Numbered from the stretch's first letter, positions 44,629 to 54,343 are shown. The stretch is 64,000 nt of DNA from Bacillota bacterium (GCA_026627065.1 JAPNUO010000004.1:1-64000), one strand, 5' to 3'. The notes: generated by a model from the letters alone, not told the origin. A program made the numbers and translations.

Positions 44629-44749
44629 CCCGTCCCCTCCCCTATTGAAGATTATGAGCCCCGCCATCGCGAAACGCGAACGCCGCGAGATGCTACATCA
44701 CCTAACATCATGGTAACACGATTTTGCCTCCGGGGGGGAACCGCCGAAC

Positions 44750-47614
44750 ATGGCGACGGAATCGAAACTCTTGACGATAGACGAAGAAATGAAAGAAGAG
44801 CGCGCGCCCGAGCTCAGGCGGGTGCACACCACCTGTTACATGTGCGCGTGCCGTTGCGGGATTGAGGTGACGCTGGAAGGCGACCGCGTCCGTTTCTTGT
44901 CGGGCATTCCGGAAAACCCGGTCAACAAAGGGGTGTGGTGCGCGAAGGGCGGCGCTGGCATCATGACCGAGTACAGCCCGGCCCGGCTGTCTCAACCGCT
45001 GATGCGCGAACCCGGCGCCCCGCGCGGGGAGGGGCGCTTGGTGCCCGTGGACTGGGAGACGGCGCTCAATACCGTCACGGAATGGCTCCGCGACATCCGG
45101 CGCACGGATCCGCGCCGGTTAGCGTATTTTACCGGCCGCGATCAGATGCAGGCGTTCAACGGCTACTGGGCGCGCCAGTTTGGCACGCCCAATTGGGCGG
45201 CCCACGGCGGCTTTTGCTCGGTGAACATGGCGGCCGGCGGCATGTATTCCATTGGCGGAAGCTTTTGGGAGTTTGGCTGGCCGGACTTGGAGCGCGCTCA
45301 ATGGTTCATGATGTTCGGCGTGGCGGAAGATCACCCGTCCAATCCGTTGAAGCTGGCCATTTCGGGACTCAAAGAGCGCGGCGGCCGTTTTATTGTCGTC
45401 AATCCGGTGAAAAGCGGGTACGGGGCGCTGGCGGACGAATGGGTGCCGATTCGCCCCGGGACTGACGGCGCGTTGATTCTTGCGTTTATGCACGTGTTGA
45501 TTCGAGAGGGACTGATTGACCGCGACTTTCTGCGGCGGTGGACCAATGCGCCGGCGCTTGTCATACGGGCCCCAGGCACGCCGCGCGACGGCCTCTTGTG
45601 GCGGTCGGAGGGCGGAGACATGATGGTGGCCTTAAAAGACGGTCGGCTGGTGCCCTTCATGGACGCGCGCGGCGAAGGCGTGCTGGAGGGCGAGTACGTG
45701 CACGGCGATCTCCGCCTAGTCCCTGCCTTTCAGCTTCTCTGGCAGGAGGTGCAAAAGGCGACCCCCGCCTGGGCGGAAGGGGTGACCGGCGTGTCCAAGC
45801 GCACCATCGTGCGGCTGGCCATGGAAATGGGGACGGTCGCTCAACGCCACCCCATCGTCCTCCCCATCGAGTGGGTGGATGCCTATGGCGTGCATCACGA
45901 CGAAACCATCGGGCGTCCGGTGGCTTTCCATGCCATGCGGGGGCTTGCGGCCCACACCAACGGCTTTCAGACCATTCGCGGGCTGTTTGACCTCATGATG
46001 CTGCTGGGCACCATCGACGTGCCCGGAGGATTTCTGTACAAGAGCCCCTACCCCAAACCGGTGCCGCCGCCGGTGAAGCCCGCGCCGAATCCCGAGGACT
46101 ACCAGCCCAATCAGCCGGCCAAGGCGCCGCTCTTGGGCTATCCGACCAGCCCGGATGATCTTTTGGTCGACGGCGATGCCCCCATTCGCATTGACGAGGC
46201 CTACTCGTGGAAGTATCCGCTGGCGGCGCACGGGACGATTCAAAATGTGATAGCCAATGCGGCGACCGAAAAGCCGTACGCGATCGACACCCTGATGATC
46301 TATATGGCCAATATTGCCTGGAACTCGACGTGGAACACCCTGACTACCCGGGACCTGCTGACGGCCCGCGACGAGACCACCGGGGAGTACAAGATTCCGC
46401 ATGTGGTGGTCTTCGATACCTTTGATTCGGAGACCGTGGCTTACGCGGACATCGTCTTTCCCGATACGACCTATTTGGAACGGTGGGATGCCACCTCGCT
46501 CCAAGACCGCCCCATTTCCGAACCGGACGGGCCGGCCGATTCCATCCGTCAGCCGGCGGTCCCGCGCTTTGCCGACACGCGGCCGACGGCGGACGTGCTG
46601 ATTGAACTGGCCAATCGGCTCGAGCTGCCGGGCTTCGTCGAAAACGGTAAGCCGCGCTACCGCAACTACGCCGACTTTATCCAGCTGTGGGAAACCGAGC
46701 CGGGATCTGGCGTAGGCCTTCTGGCAGGGTTCCGCGGAAAGCACGGCGACCAGATGCTGGTGGGCGAACCCAATCCGCGCCAACTGGAAGCGTATGCGGC
46801 TCATAAAGCGTTTTGGCAGTATCGCCTGCCGGACAATATTCGCTATTACCGCATGGCCAACCAGGGCTATCTCGACTGGGCGCACTCGGTCAAGTTTATT
46901 GACCAGCCCGCGATGATTGTGCTGCACCTCTACTCCGAGCCGCTGCAGACCTTCCGCTTGGCGGGGCAGGGCCTCTGGCCCGGCAAGAAGCCTCAGGATG
47001 CCCGCCTCCAGGATCGCTTGGCTCGCTATTTTTCCCCGGTCCCCATCTGGTATCCGCCGCTGGAGGACCAAAACGAGGATCCTTCTGCCTATCCGCTGCG
47101 CATCATTACCCAGCGCCCCATGACCCATTACCACTCGTGGGGATCGCACAACGCCTGGCTGCGCCAGCTGCTCAACGAAAATCCCCTCTTTATGAACCCC
47201 AAGAAGGCCCGCGAACTGGGGCTGCACGACGGGCAGTGGGTTTGGATCGAGTCGCGCATTGGGCGCATGACGGGCCGGCTTCGCTTTTCGGACGCGGTCG
47301 AGCCTGACACCGTGTGGACCTGGAATGCCGTGGCCAAGGGGCCGGGCTCTTGGGCCCTCGATCCGGAAAGCCCGGAAGTGACGCGAGCTATCTTGATCAA
47401 CCACATTATTCCCGATCGCTTGGCGGGACGCGACGGCGACGAATTTTTCAACAACGATCCCGTGACCGGGCAAGCGGGATGGTATGACACCCGGGTCAAA
47501 GTATATCCCTCAGACATTCACGAAGTGTGGCCGCGGGTCAAGCCGAGGCAACCGGTGGCTCGCCCGCGCCCCGTGCGCCACCTCGCGTATCGTGCGAAAG
47601 GAGAGGCACGCTAA
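44750..47614 (+). CDS. soeA: Molybdopterin oxidoreductase catalytic subunit, SoeA-like
   Basis: A 954-residue member of the DMSO reductase superfamily. Cys29, Cys32, Cys36 and Cys64 (CYMCACRCG, GVWCAKG) form the N-terminal 4Fe-4S site. HGGFCSVNMAAGGMYSIGG places Cys156 as the probable Mo ligand; MFGVAEDHPSNPLK and ADEWVPIRPGTDGA bind the cofactor. No Tat signal is visible, so it should be cytoplasmic. Length, the HGGFCSVNMAA block and the partner subunits match SoeABC, the cytoplasmic sulfite dehydrogenase of sulfur oxidisers; thiosulfate or polysulfide reductase-like roles are alternatives. Unlike many formate dehydrogenases it uses Cys, not selenocysteine. Its stop overlaps the next start. 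Confidence 0.85.
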   Translation: MATESKLLTIDEEMKEERAPELRRVHTTCYMCACRCGIEVTLEGDRVRFLSGIPENPVNKGVWCAKGGAGIMTEYSPARLSQPLMREPGAPRGEGRLVPVDWETALNTVTEWLRDIRRTDPRRLAYFTGRDQMQAFNGYWARQFGTPNWAAHGGFCSVNMAAGGMYSIGGSFWEFGWPDLERAQWFMMFGVAEDHPSNPLKLAISGLKERGGRFIVVNPVKSGYGALADEWVPIRPGTDGALILAFMHVLIREGLIDRDFLRRWTNAPALVIRAPGTPRDGLLWRSEGGDMMVALKDGRLVPFMDARGEGVLEGEYVHGDLRLVPAFQLLWQEVQKATPAWAEGVTGVSKRTIVRLAMEMGTVAQRHPIVLPIEWVDAYGVHHDETIGRPVAFHAMRGLAAHTNGFQTIRGLFDLMMLLGTIDVPGGFLYKSPYPKPVPPPVKPAPNPEDYQPNQPAKAPLLGYPTSPDDLLVDGDAPIRIDEAYSWKYPLAAHGTIQNVIANAATEKPYAIDTLMIYMANIAWNSTWNTLTTRDLLTARDETTGEYKIPHVVVFDTFDSETVAYADIVFPDTTYLERWDATSLQDRPISEPDGPADSIRQPAVPRFADTRPTADVLIELANRLELPGFVENGKPRYRNYADFIQLWETEPGSGVGLLAGFRGKHGDQMLVGEPNPRQLEAYAAHKAFWQYRLPDNIRYYRMANQGYLDWAHSVKFIDQPAMIVLHLYSEPLQTFRLAGQGLWPGKKPQDARLQDRLARYFSPVPIWYPPLEDQNEDPSAYPLRIITQRPMTHYHSWGSHNAWLRQLLNENPLFMNPKKARELGLHDGQWVWIESRIGRMTGRLRFSDAVEPDTVWTWNAVAKGPGSWALDPESPEVTRAILINHIIPDRLAGRDGDEFFNNDPVTGQAGWYDTRVKVYPSDIHEVWPRVKPRQPVARPRPVRHLAYRAKGEAR

Positions 47615-48276
47615 TGCAACTGACCATCATCACGGACCTTAACAAGTGCGTGGGCTGCAAGAGCTGCCAAATGTCGTGCAAAGAGCACAACACCTCGGGG
47701 GCTTTTGGCCCGGTGCCGGACGAAACGCCCTACCAGGACCCCGACGGGATGTGGTGGAACCGCATCATTGCGATGGAAAGCGGGGAGTTTCCCAATACGT
47801 CGGTGTTGTACCTGCCGAAAGCCTGCATGCACTGCTACGATGCCCCTTGCGTTCCTGTGTGCCCGACTGGGGCATCCTATAAGCGGCAAGACAATGGGGT
47901 GGTGCTCATTGATTACGACACCTGCATAGGCTGTCAGCTGTGCATGTGGGCCTGCCCTTACGGGGTGCGGGAATTCGACGAAGAAGAAGGCGTCGTCAAG
48001 AAGTGCACGCTGTGCATTGATCGCTTGGAAGACGAGAGCTTGCCGCCTCACGAGCGGCAGCCGGCCTGCGTGCAAAGTTGTCCGACCCACGCGCGCACTT
48101 TTGGCGACTTGGACGATCCGAATTCGGAGGTGTCGCGGCTCGTGCAAGAGCGGCAGGGATTCGGTCTCTTGCCCGAACTGGGGGCGCGGCCCTCAGTCCA
48201 CTATCTACCTCGGCGACCGGCGCCGTCTCCGGTGGAGCGCGAGGCGCTAGAAGAAGCATTAAAGGAGCGGTACTAA
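47614..48276 (+). CDS. soeB: 4Fe-4S ferredoxin subunit, SoeB-like
   Basis: A 220-residue DmsB/SoeB-type electron-transfer subunit with four cysteine clusters: CVGCKSCQMSCKEHN, CMHCYDAPCVPVCPTGA, CIGCQLCMWACPYG and a C-terminal CTLCIDRLED with CVQSCPTHA. They would hold four 4Fe-4S clusters passing electrons from SoeA to the membrane subunit. The ATG overlaps the soeA stop (TAATG), with GAAAGGAGAGG upstream. An in-frame upstream start would add 29 atypical residues and is rejected. Confidence 0.9.
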   Translation: MQLTIITDLNKCVGCKSCQMSCKEHNTSGAFGPVPDETPYQDPDGMWWNRIIAMESGEFPNTSVLYLPKACMHCYDAPCVPVCPTGASYKRQDNGVVLIDYDTCIGCQLCMWACPYGVREFDEEEGVVKKCTLCIDRLEDESLPPHERQPACVQSCPTHARTFGDLDDPNSEVSRLVQERQGFGLLPELGARPSVHYLPRRPAPSPVEREALEEALKERY

Positions 48277-48277
48277 C

Positions 48278-49258
48278 ATGCGTCCAGCCCCACAACTCTT
48301 GGTTCTGACAGTGGGTCAAGGCATTGCCGGCGGCCTTGCCGTCTCGCTGGCCGCCCTCTGGTCGATGGGGGTCTTGAGCCACGCCGATGCCGTGTGGCTT
48401 GTGCTCTTAGCCCTCCTGACGGCGGCCATGGGCGGGGTGGCGTCCTTTTTCCACATGCATCACATGGCGGCGGCCCGCTACATCTTGCGCCGCCTGAAAA
48501 CCTCCTGGCTGAGCCGCGAGGCGCTGACGACGGGACTGTTCGGGGGGGCCCTGGCCGTGGCCGCAGCGTGGTCGCTCTTTGGCCACACCGCCGGCTGGCC
48601 CTATCTCTGGTGGCTGTGGCTCACTGCGGCGGCTGGCTTGCTGGCCATGTGGGTGACGGCCATGCTGTATGCCACCATTCCCGCCGTGTTGAGCTGGCAT
48701 ACCCCGGTGACCGTGATCTCCTTGCTGTCGTTGGGCCTCTTGTCGGGCGCCTCTTGGGTGGGATTGGTGCTCCCCTTGGGCGATCATCGCTACCGCGTCT
48801 TCGCGGTGGCGGTGATGGTGTTTACGGTGTTTGTGCTCGGCATCAAAGCGCTCCACTGGCGCCATTTTGCCGAAGCCCACGGGCGGCTCCGGGCCGAAAC
48901 GGGGACCGGCCTCCCCTTTGCTCCCTATCGGCTGCAGGACACCGGAACCACCAAACCGCCCTACCGAATGCAGCCGCAGGTTTGGCCAGCCATTCCCGTG
49001 CGGGTGCGGAACCTCTTTTACGGACTCATTGTGCTCTTCGTGGGGGCCGGCTCGCTGGGGTGCCTGCTGCTGGCCCGGCTGACGGGCGTGGAACTCTTTA
49101 GCGTGATTTTGCCGGGAATGGTGTCGGTCGGAGTGGTCTTAGAGCGCTGGCTCTTCTTTGCCGATGCCACCCATAGCTCCCGAGTCTTCTTTGTCGATGA
49201 ACCCCGGCAGCCCTCGCGCTTGAAGCTGAGCCCGCGGGCGCGGGTGCCGGCGAAGTAG
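48278..49258 (+). CDS. soeC: DmsC-type membrane anchor subunit, SoeC-like
   Basis: A 326-residue integral membrane protein with about eight hydrophobic helices. FFHMHHMAAARYILRRLKTS near residue 65 and WLSREALTTGLFGGALA are typical of the DmsC/SoeC anchor family. It would hold the enzyme on the membrane and exchange electrons with quinone. It starts one base after the soeB stop. The next gene follows five bases after its stop. Confidence 0.9.
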   Translation: MRPAPQLLVLTVGQGIAGGLAVSLAALWSMGVLSHADAVWLVLLALLTAAMGGVASFFHMHHMAAARYILRRLKTSWLSREALTTGLFGGALAVAAAWSLFGHTAGWPYLWWLWLTAAAGLLAMWVTAMLYATIPAVLSWHTPVTVISLLSLGLLSGASWVGLVLPLGDHRYRVFAVAVMVFTVFVLGIKALHWRHFAEAHGRLRAETGTGLPFAPYRLQDTGTTKPPYRMQPQVWPAIPVRVRNLFYGLIVLFVGAGSLGCLLLARLTGVELFSVILPGMVSVGVVLERWLFFADATHSSRVFFVDEPRQPSRLKLSPRARVPAK

Positions 49259-49263
49259 CGACC

Positions 49264-50175
49264 ATGGACCACCTTTGGATTGTGAGCGACGATGACGAGG
49301 CGCGCCGGATGGTCCAACCCGTGGTCGGTGCGCTGCGGCAGCGAAGCGTGGAAGTCCATGAGACGGCGCGGCCGCCCCGCTGGCCCGGCCGGGGAATCGT
49401 CTGGGCGCTGGGGGCGGACGTGCGCGGTCCGCGCGCGCTGACCCTTCTGTTGGCGCCCACCCGGGCGGAGGTTGACCGCGTGGGGCGCCAGTCCCCGGCG
49501 GCGCCGGTCTGGGTGGTGGAGTCGTATGCGGAGGACTTAGGCGAGGCGCGGACCATGCTGCCGCGGATTGTGCCGGATGCCTGTTACCCGCCGGGAATTG
49601 ACGCCGATGTCTTTGGACTGACGCAGGCGTATCACCTGGAAGCCCGCCCCCGGATTGTCTATGTTGGCCGTTATGGCGACGGCACTGCCCTCACCCAAGC
49701 GTTTAACTTGGCGCGGCAGCTCTTGGTGCAGGACGGTGAACTCGTGCTCGTCGATAGCCAGGAGGTGCGCGCCAAGCTAGCGCCGTTGGTGGCGCGCTTG
49801 GGCCTCGCAGAGCGGGTGGTGTTTTTGCCCAGACTTCCGCGCTTGCAGATAGCGGCGCTCTATCTGACCGCCGACGTCATTGTGGCCCCCGAGAAAGACC
49901 AGACCCCCGTCACCCACGTGAGCTGGGCGATGGCGTCCGGGATTCCGGTGGTGGCTCAGCATTCGGCGAGAAACGTGGCGCTGCTGGGCGATGCCGCCCT
50001 TTGGATTTATGACCAGGACGCCACCGCCTGGCGGCGCGGGGTGGATCGCGCCCTCAACGACGAAGGGCTGCGCGAAGAACTCGCGCGCCGGGCCCTCCAA
50101 CGGGCCGCGGCGTGGAAGGCCTCCCTCAGCGTCCCTGTCTGGCTCAGGGCGCTGGCGCCGGACGTCCTGGGGTAA
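49264..50175 (+). CDS. Glycosyltransferase-like protein (GT4-type C-terminal domain)
   Basis: A 303-residue protein whose second half resembles the nucleotide-sugar-binding domain of GT-B glycosyltransferases (family 4): RIVYVGRYGDGTALTQAF, RVVFLPRLPRLQIAALYLTADVIVAPEKDQTPVTH (cited in parts: VVFLPRLPRLQIAALY and ADVIVAPEKDQ) and WAMASGIPVVAQ. The first half is short. It is coupled to soeC by a five-base gap, an unusual partner for a sulfite-oxidising enzyme. The donor and acceptor are unknown. Confidence 0.7.
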   Translation: MDHLWIVSDDDEARRMVQPVVGALRQRSVEVHETARPPRWPGRGIVWALGADVRGPRALTLLLAPTRAEVDRVGRQSPAAPVWVVESYAEDLGEARTMLPRIVPDACYPPGIDADVFGLTQAYHLEARPRIVYVGRYGDGTALTQAFNLARQLLVQDGELVLVDSQEVRAKLAPLVARLGLAERVVFLPRLPRLQIAALYLTADVIVAPEKDQTPVTHVSWAMASGIPVVAQHSARNVALLGDAALWIYDQDATAWRRGVDRALNDEGLREELARRALQRAAAWKASLSVPVWLRALAPDVLG

Positions 50176-50241
50176 CCTCTCGATTCACCGGGGTTGTGAT
50201 GCTATGATGAAGAACATCAGCCAACGGTGAGGGATGCCTGG

Positions 50242-51204
50242 ATGGCATTGGGGCGGCAGCTATGGGTGGTTGCGAATGCGATCGTGGATTTGGTGGCGAA
50301 GGTTGACCAGTGGCCGGAGCGCGGAGGGGATGTTCTGGCCCGCACGGGGGGCGCGTTCGCGGGCGGCAATGGATTTAACGTGGCGGCGGCTGCGGCGCGC
50401 CTGGGCATGAAGACTCTCTACGCCGGCCTCGTGGGAACAGGACCAATGGGCACAGCTGTGCAACGCGCTTTGCGGGAGGCGGGGGTGGCGCTCGCACGGG
50501 AGCCGGTGGCGGGAGCGGACACCGGGTTTGACTGTGTCATCGTCGAGCCGGACGGCGAACGCACCTTTATCACCGTGCCCGGGTGCGAAAGCCGCTTCGG
50601 CTGGGAGCACCTGCAGGCGCTGGCGGTGCCCTCCGGGGATGCCGTCTATGTGTCCGGTTATCACCTGGCGCGCGAATCGAGCGCCTGGGCTCTCATCAGG
50701 TGGTTGGACAGTTTGCCGTCAGGCGTCCAGGTGGTGTGGGATCCCGGCCCCCTCATTGCTGGCATTGCCCCGGACATTTGGCGCCAAATGGCGGCTCGGG
50801 TATCCGTCTTGACGGTAAATCAGCGCGAAGCCGCATGGATGACGGCAGAAAGCGACCCGCCTCATCAATTGGCACGGCTCCGCCAGTGGTGCGCGCCTGG
50901 GGCCACCGTGCTGGTGCGGGCCGGAGCGGCCGGGACCTGGATTTTTGACGAAACGAGCCAGCAGTCCTGCCGAGTGGGGACGCGGCCCGCGCAGGCGGTG
51001 GATACCACCGGAGCGGGTGACGTTCACACGGGGGCACTCGTGGCCCTCTGGCGGCCTCAGGCGCTTGTTACCGTCGTCAAAGCGGCGAACGTGGCGGCAT
51101 CCTTGGCGGTGGAGCATCTGGGACCGCATTGGAGTCCGACATGGGCGGAGGTTGCCGCCTATCTGTCAGACGACGAACGAATCCAGCTGGCATCGCAGCC
51201 TTGA
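50242..51204 (+). CDS. PfkB-family carbohydrate kinase
   Basis: A ~320-residue ribokinase-fold kinase. GGAFAGGNGFNVAAAAARLG is the N-terminal signature and AVDTTGAGDVHTGALVAL the C-terminal PfkB signature with the catalytic Asp and anion hole. The substrate is a sugar or nucleoside not predictable from sequence. ATG 50242 has TGAGGG eight bases upstream; GTG 50227 is an alternative. It stands alone with a short promoter region before it and is convergent with yjbQ. Confidence 0.88.
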   Translation: MALGRQLWVVANAIVDLVAKVDQWPERGGDVLARTGGAFAGGNGFNVAAAAARLGMKTLYAGLVGTGPMGTAVQRALREAGVALAREPVAGADTGFDCVIVEPDGERTFITVPGCESRFGWEHLQALAVPSGDAVYVSGYHLARESSAWALIRWLDSLPSGVQVVWDPGPLIAGIAPDIWRQMAARVSVLTVNQREAAWMTAESDPPHQLARLRQWCAPGATVLVRAGAAGTWIFDETSQQSCRVGTRPAQAVDTTGAGDVHTGALVALWRPQALVTVVKAANVAASLAVEHLGPHWSPTWAEVAAYLSDDERIQLASQP

Positions 51205-51253
51205 ACCGCAAGGCGGCGCAGCCAGTCTACCACGCTTGCCCGGCGGGCGCCGT

Positions 51254-51661
51254 CTATGGTGCGAGTAGGGCGGGGACAATTTGCACCCAGAGCGTCCGGC
51301 GCCGCGGCCCGTCGAACTCGCAGGCAAAAATCCCTTGCCAGGTGCCTAGTTGCAGGCGCCCCTGGTCGATAATGAGCGAGACCGAAGGACCGACCAGGGA
51401 GGTTTTGATGTGGCTGTCCGAATTGCCTTCGGCGTGGCGGAAGCTCTCCGAGGGCGGTACCAGGTGGGTGAGGTGGCGCATCATGTCTTGCGTCACGTCG
51501 GGGTCGGCGTGCTCGTTGACAGTGACGCCTAAGGTGGTATGGGGCGATTGCACCACCACGATGCCTTGCGAAATCTTCGCCTCCGCAACCAGGGCCGCGA
51601 CCTGGTTGGTGATGTCAATCATTTCTTCGCGACGGTGGGTGGAAAGGGTAATCCTGTGCAT
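51254..51661 (-). CDS. YjbQ/UPF0047 family protein
   Basis: A 135-residue protein of the UPF0047 (YjbQ) family: GIVVVQSPHTTLGVTVNEHAD, HAEGNSDSHIKTSLVGPS and LGTWQGIFACEFDGPR are diagnostic. Members form trimers and have weak thiamine-phosphate-synthase-like activity; the true role is unsettled. The internal ATG at 51661 follows AAGGAGAGC and gives the usual family length; the upstream frame is not typical. Confidence 0.9.
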   Translation of the reverse strand: MHRITLSTHRREEMIDITNQVAALVAEAKISQGIVVVQSPHTTLGVTVNEHADPDVTQDMMRHLTHLVPPSESFRHAEGNSDSHIKTSLVGPSVSLIIDQGRLQLGTWQGIFACEFDGPRRRTLWVQIVPALLAP

Positions 51662-51689
51662 TGACCTGCTCTCCTTGGCCAGACACGAT

Positions 51690-52574
51690 TTAAGTCGGAT
51701 GGCGAGCAGCCCCTGAAGGGGATCCCGCTCGGTTAACGAGATAGGTGCCGGCCATGACGCCGAAAGCACCTAGCCACAACCCTAGAGAATTCGGTTCGCC
51801 CATCCAGAGGACCGAGATGATCGTAGAAACCACCGGCACTAAAAAGGTCCAGACCGCGACATGGGACACGGTGCCGCTTTGCAATAGGCGAGCCCATAAA
51901 ACCCAGGCGAGCGCGGTACCGATGGCTGAACTAAAGAGCCAAGCCCCCACAAAGGACGGAGACCAATGAACGGCGGCGAAGGATTCGCTGGTCAGGGCCA
52001 AAACCGTAAGCAAAAGGCCACCGGCGACCAGCTGCACGGCGACATCGGGCACCGGATTTCCTCCTCGGGTATAGCGTTTGTAGAGGATGGTGCCGACGCT
52101 CCACGAAAGTCCTGCGCCTAAGCCCAGGAGCACGCTCGGCCAAGGAGCCCGGTGGGCAAGGCTCGTTGCGCTGACCGCGACAATTCCGAGAAATCCCAGA
52201 GCGAACCCCGCCCCTTGGCGCAGACTCAGCGGTTCTCGCAGCCAGAGGCGGGCTAGGATCACGCTGACCAGGGGCTGGATATAAACCAATATGGACAGCA
52301 GCCCAGCCGATAGATGCTGGAGCGCAAACATTTGCAAGCCGTAAAAGAGCGAGACGTTGAACCCCGCAAGGACGAGATTGGCCCAAAGAGGTACCGTCGT
52401 GCCCGCCTTGGTCGGCCACGCGCGCAGCCAGACGAGCAGCAAAAGGCCGCTGGTGAGCACCCGTAGGCCGGCAAACATTAGCGGGGGGCTATAATGCAGC
52501 GCAATTTTCGAAGCCGGCCACACGAGGCCCCAGGCGATCACCAGGGCGGCTACCAGTATCTGTGGGGTTTTCAA
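51690..52574 (-). CDS. EamA/DMT-superfamily transporter
   Basis: A 294-residue membrane protein with ten hydrophobic helices in two repeats. AWGLVWPASKIALHYSPPLM and FAGLRVLTSGLLL at the start, and the second EamA repeat from GLSWSVGTILYKRY, are typical of drug/metabolite transporters that export amino acids or metabolites. The start is a TTG at 52574 with AGAGAAGG upstream. It lies in line with yjbQ, 28 bases upstream of that gene's start. Confidence 0.9.
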   Translation of the reverse strand: MKTPQILVAALVIAWGLVWPASKIALHYSPPLMFAGLRVLTSGLLLLVWLRAWPTKAGTTVPLWANLVLAGFNVSLFYGLQMFALQHLSAGLLSILVYIQPLVSVILARLWLREPLSLRQGAGFALGFLGIVAVSATSLAHRAPWPSVLLGLGAGLSWSVGTILYKRYTRGGNPVPDVAVQLVAGGLLLTVLALTSESFAAVHWSPSFVGAWLFSSAIGTALAWVLWARLLQSGTVSHVAVWTFLVPVVSTIISVLWMGEPNSLGLWLGAFGVMAGTYLVNRAGSPSGAARHPT

Positions 52575-52656
52575 CGTCTAGCCTTCTCTCCGCGGGAATA
52601 GTTCACCGGAGATATTTTACGCCGAAGGTCCTAGAGAAGAGAAGACCGCGGATGTT

Positions 52657-54222
52657 CTAGCCGTGGTCAAAATCCAGTCCCTGATAACAAAACCAATCAA
52701 AGTCGGCTACCGATTCAACCCCGTCCGACTCCGCCACGACAAAAAGGCCAAGGTAGGCGCCGACAAAGCCTTGCACGCTATCCATACTGAGCAGGGTGCC
52801 GTCAACGTTATTCGCGAGCGCCACCCACGCGGAACCGTGGCGATAAAAGAAGCTGTACAGCGGGCCTTGGGCCTGCACTTTGAGCTCAAGGCGCGGCGCC
52901 TCGAGGGCGGTGGAGGCGACAATTCGCTCCTCGCCCTGGGCATGGGCTCTCACCTGTACGACAGGATGACCTGACGCCTGGCCGTATTCCAAACGGAAGT
53001 GGTGGGGGCCGTTGATCAACACCAGGCCGGCCCATTCTCCATCGGACTGGGGGATGAATTCCAACGCGGTGCTGGCCGCGAACGACGCGTGTTGCTGACG
53101 GCGGACAATTGCGCTAGGATTGCCGAGACCGCTGAGGCTTTCGTTTTGCAGCCGCAGCCGAAGGTAGCCGGGTCGGGCTTCCAAACTCCAAAACGGTTCG
53201 CGGGGAGTGCGCAAAAAGTTCCACTCCCAGCCTAGCCTAGCCGTGTCGAAATCCTCTTGCTCAGGAGCCGCCGACCAAGGGTGGGGCGCCAAGGCCGGGG
53301 CGTCGCCCTTCAGCTCTACGACGCCTTTTGGAGGGTTGACCACGGGCCAGCCCTGTTCCCAGACGACGGGGACCAAAAAGGTCTCGCGCCCTAAAATGCG
53401 GTGATCGCCGCCATAGGGCCGGGACGCCAAACATACCATCCACCACTCGCCGGACGGGGTCTCGACCAAATCGCCGTGGCCCACATTGGTGATGGCGGCC
53501 CGGCGCCCTAAATGACGATGGGTCAGGATGGGATTGCCCTCATATCCGAGATAGGGGCCGGTGAGGCTTTGGCTGCGGGCTACAGTCACGGCGTGGGCAA
53601 ATCCCGTGCCGCCTTCGGCAATCAACAAATAGTAGTACGGGCCCACCTTGTACAGGTGGGGGCCTTCCTGGCTTTGGGCGCCTTTGAGCGCGCCTTCCCA
53701 GAGGTGATACCGGGGGCCGAACAGCGTCCCGGTGGCCAAATCGATCTCCTGCAGCCAAATGCCCCGATGCTTTGGATACTGCTGGCCGCCGGCAGGAGTG
53801 CCGTTGCCCAAGTAGTACGCGCGGTCGCCGTCAAAGACGAGGGTTGGGTCGATGCCCTCGGCCCCATTAATCCACACCGGGTCCGACCACGGTCCTGCGG
53901 GGTCGTCGGCGTAGACGAAAAAGTTCCGCGTTTGTTTGTCGTTGAGGACCAGCGTGGTCGTCACGTAAAAGCGCGAGGCGTGGTGGCGGATAGTGGCGGC
54001 CCAAATGCCCCGGGATGGCATGAGGCCATTCAGGTTCAGCTGGGTGGGACGATCCAGCACATGCCCAATCTGGTGCCAATGCACCAAGTCCCGACTGTGG
54101 AAAATGGGGACGCCGGGAAAGTATTCAAAGGACGACGTCACCAAGAAATAGTCGGACCCGACGCGGCAGATGGAGGGATCCGGATAGGATCCGGGCAAGA
54201 TGGGATTAGAAAACGGGGCCAT
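52657..54222 (-). CDS. GH43 beta-xylosidase/arabinosidase-type glycosidase
   Basis: A 521-residue glycoside hydrolase of family 43 with a C-terminal beta-sandwich (XynB-like). NPILPGSYPDPSICRVGSDY holds the general-base Asp and SQEGPHLYKVGPYYYL the general-acid Glu; WAATIRHHASRFYVTTT is also typical. There is no signal peptide, so it should act in the cytoplasm on imported xylo- or arabino-oligosaccharides. The internal ATG 54222 follows AAAGGAGGA and directly starts the catalytic domain; the longer frame upstream is not used. It is the last gene of the pectin locus. Confidence 0.92.
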   Translation of the reverse strand: MAPFSNPILPGSYPDPSICRVGSDYFLVTSSFEYFPGVPIFHSRDLVHWHQIGHVLDRPTQLNLNGLMPSRGIWAATIRHHASRFYVTTTLVLNDKQTRNFFVYADDPAGPWSDPVWINGAEGIDPTLVFDGDRAYYLGNGTPAGGQQYPKHRGIWLQEIDLATGTLFGPRYHLWEGALKGAQSQEGPHLYKVGPYYYLLIAEGGTGFAHAVTVARSQSLTGPYLGYEGNPILTHRHLGRRAAITNVGHGDLVETPSGEWWMVCLASRPYGGDHRILGRETFLVPVVWEQGWPVVNPPKGVVELKGDAPALAPHPWSAAPEQEDFDTARLGWEWNFLRTPREPFWSLEARPGYLRLRLQNESLSGLGNPSAIVRRQQHASFAASTALEFIPQSDGEWAGLVLINGPHHFRLEYGQASGHPVVQVRAHAQGEERIVASTALEAPRLELKVQAQGPLYSFFYRHGSAWVALANNVDGTLLSMDSVQGFVGAYLGLFVVAESDGVESVADFDWFCYQGLDFDHG

Positions 54223-54266
54223 GAATGTCCTCCTTTGCATTAAGGAAGTCAAGAACGGAGAGGCGA

Positions 54267-54297
54267 GGGACCTCACCCGTCGTCGGAGTGAGGTCCC
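54267..54297. other. Strong intergenic hairpin
   Basis: GGGACCTCAC (54267-54276) and GTGAGGTCCC (54288-54297) form a perfect 10-base stem with an 11-base loop between the secreted GH28 and GH43 genes. There is no U-tract on the minus strand, so it may be a transcript-stabilising or partial-termination element. Confidence 0.6.
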
Positions 54298-54343
54298 CAA
54301 GGCCTCTTGAACGATCTCAAGACGCGCAAGGTGTTCTGCTGGC

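Noticed and set aside
45716..47473. A 585-codon minus-strand frame
   Set aside because: Antisense shadow of the SoeA-like gene; composition (His/Arg/Gly-rich) is not protein-like.
44750..47614. Molybdoenzyme as a selenocysteine formate dehydrogenase
   Set aside because: The predicted Mo ligand is a normal Cys codon in GGFCSVN and the sequence matches SoeA-type blocks better.
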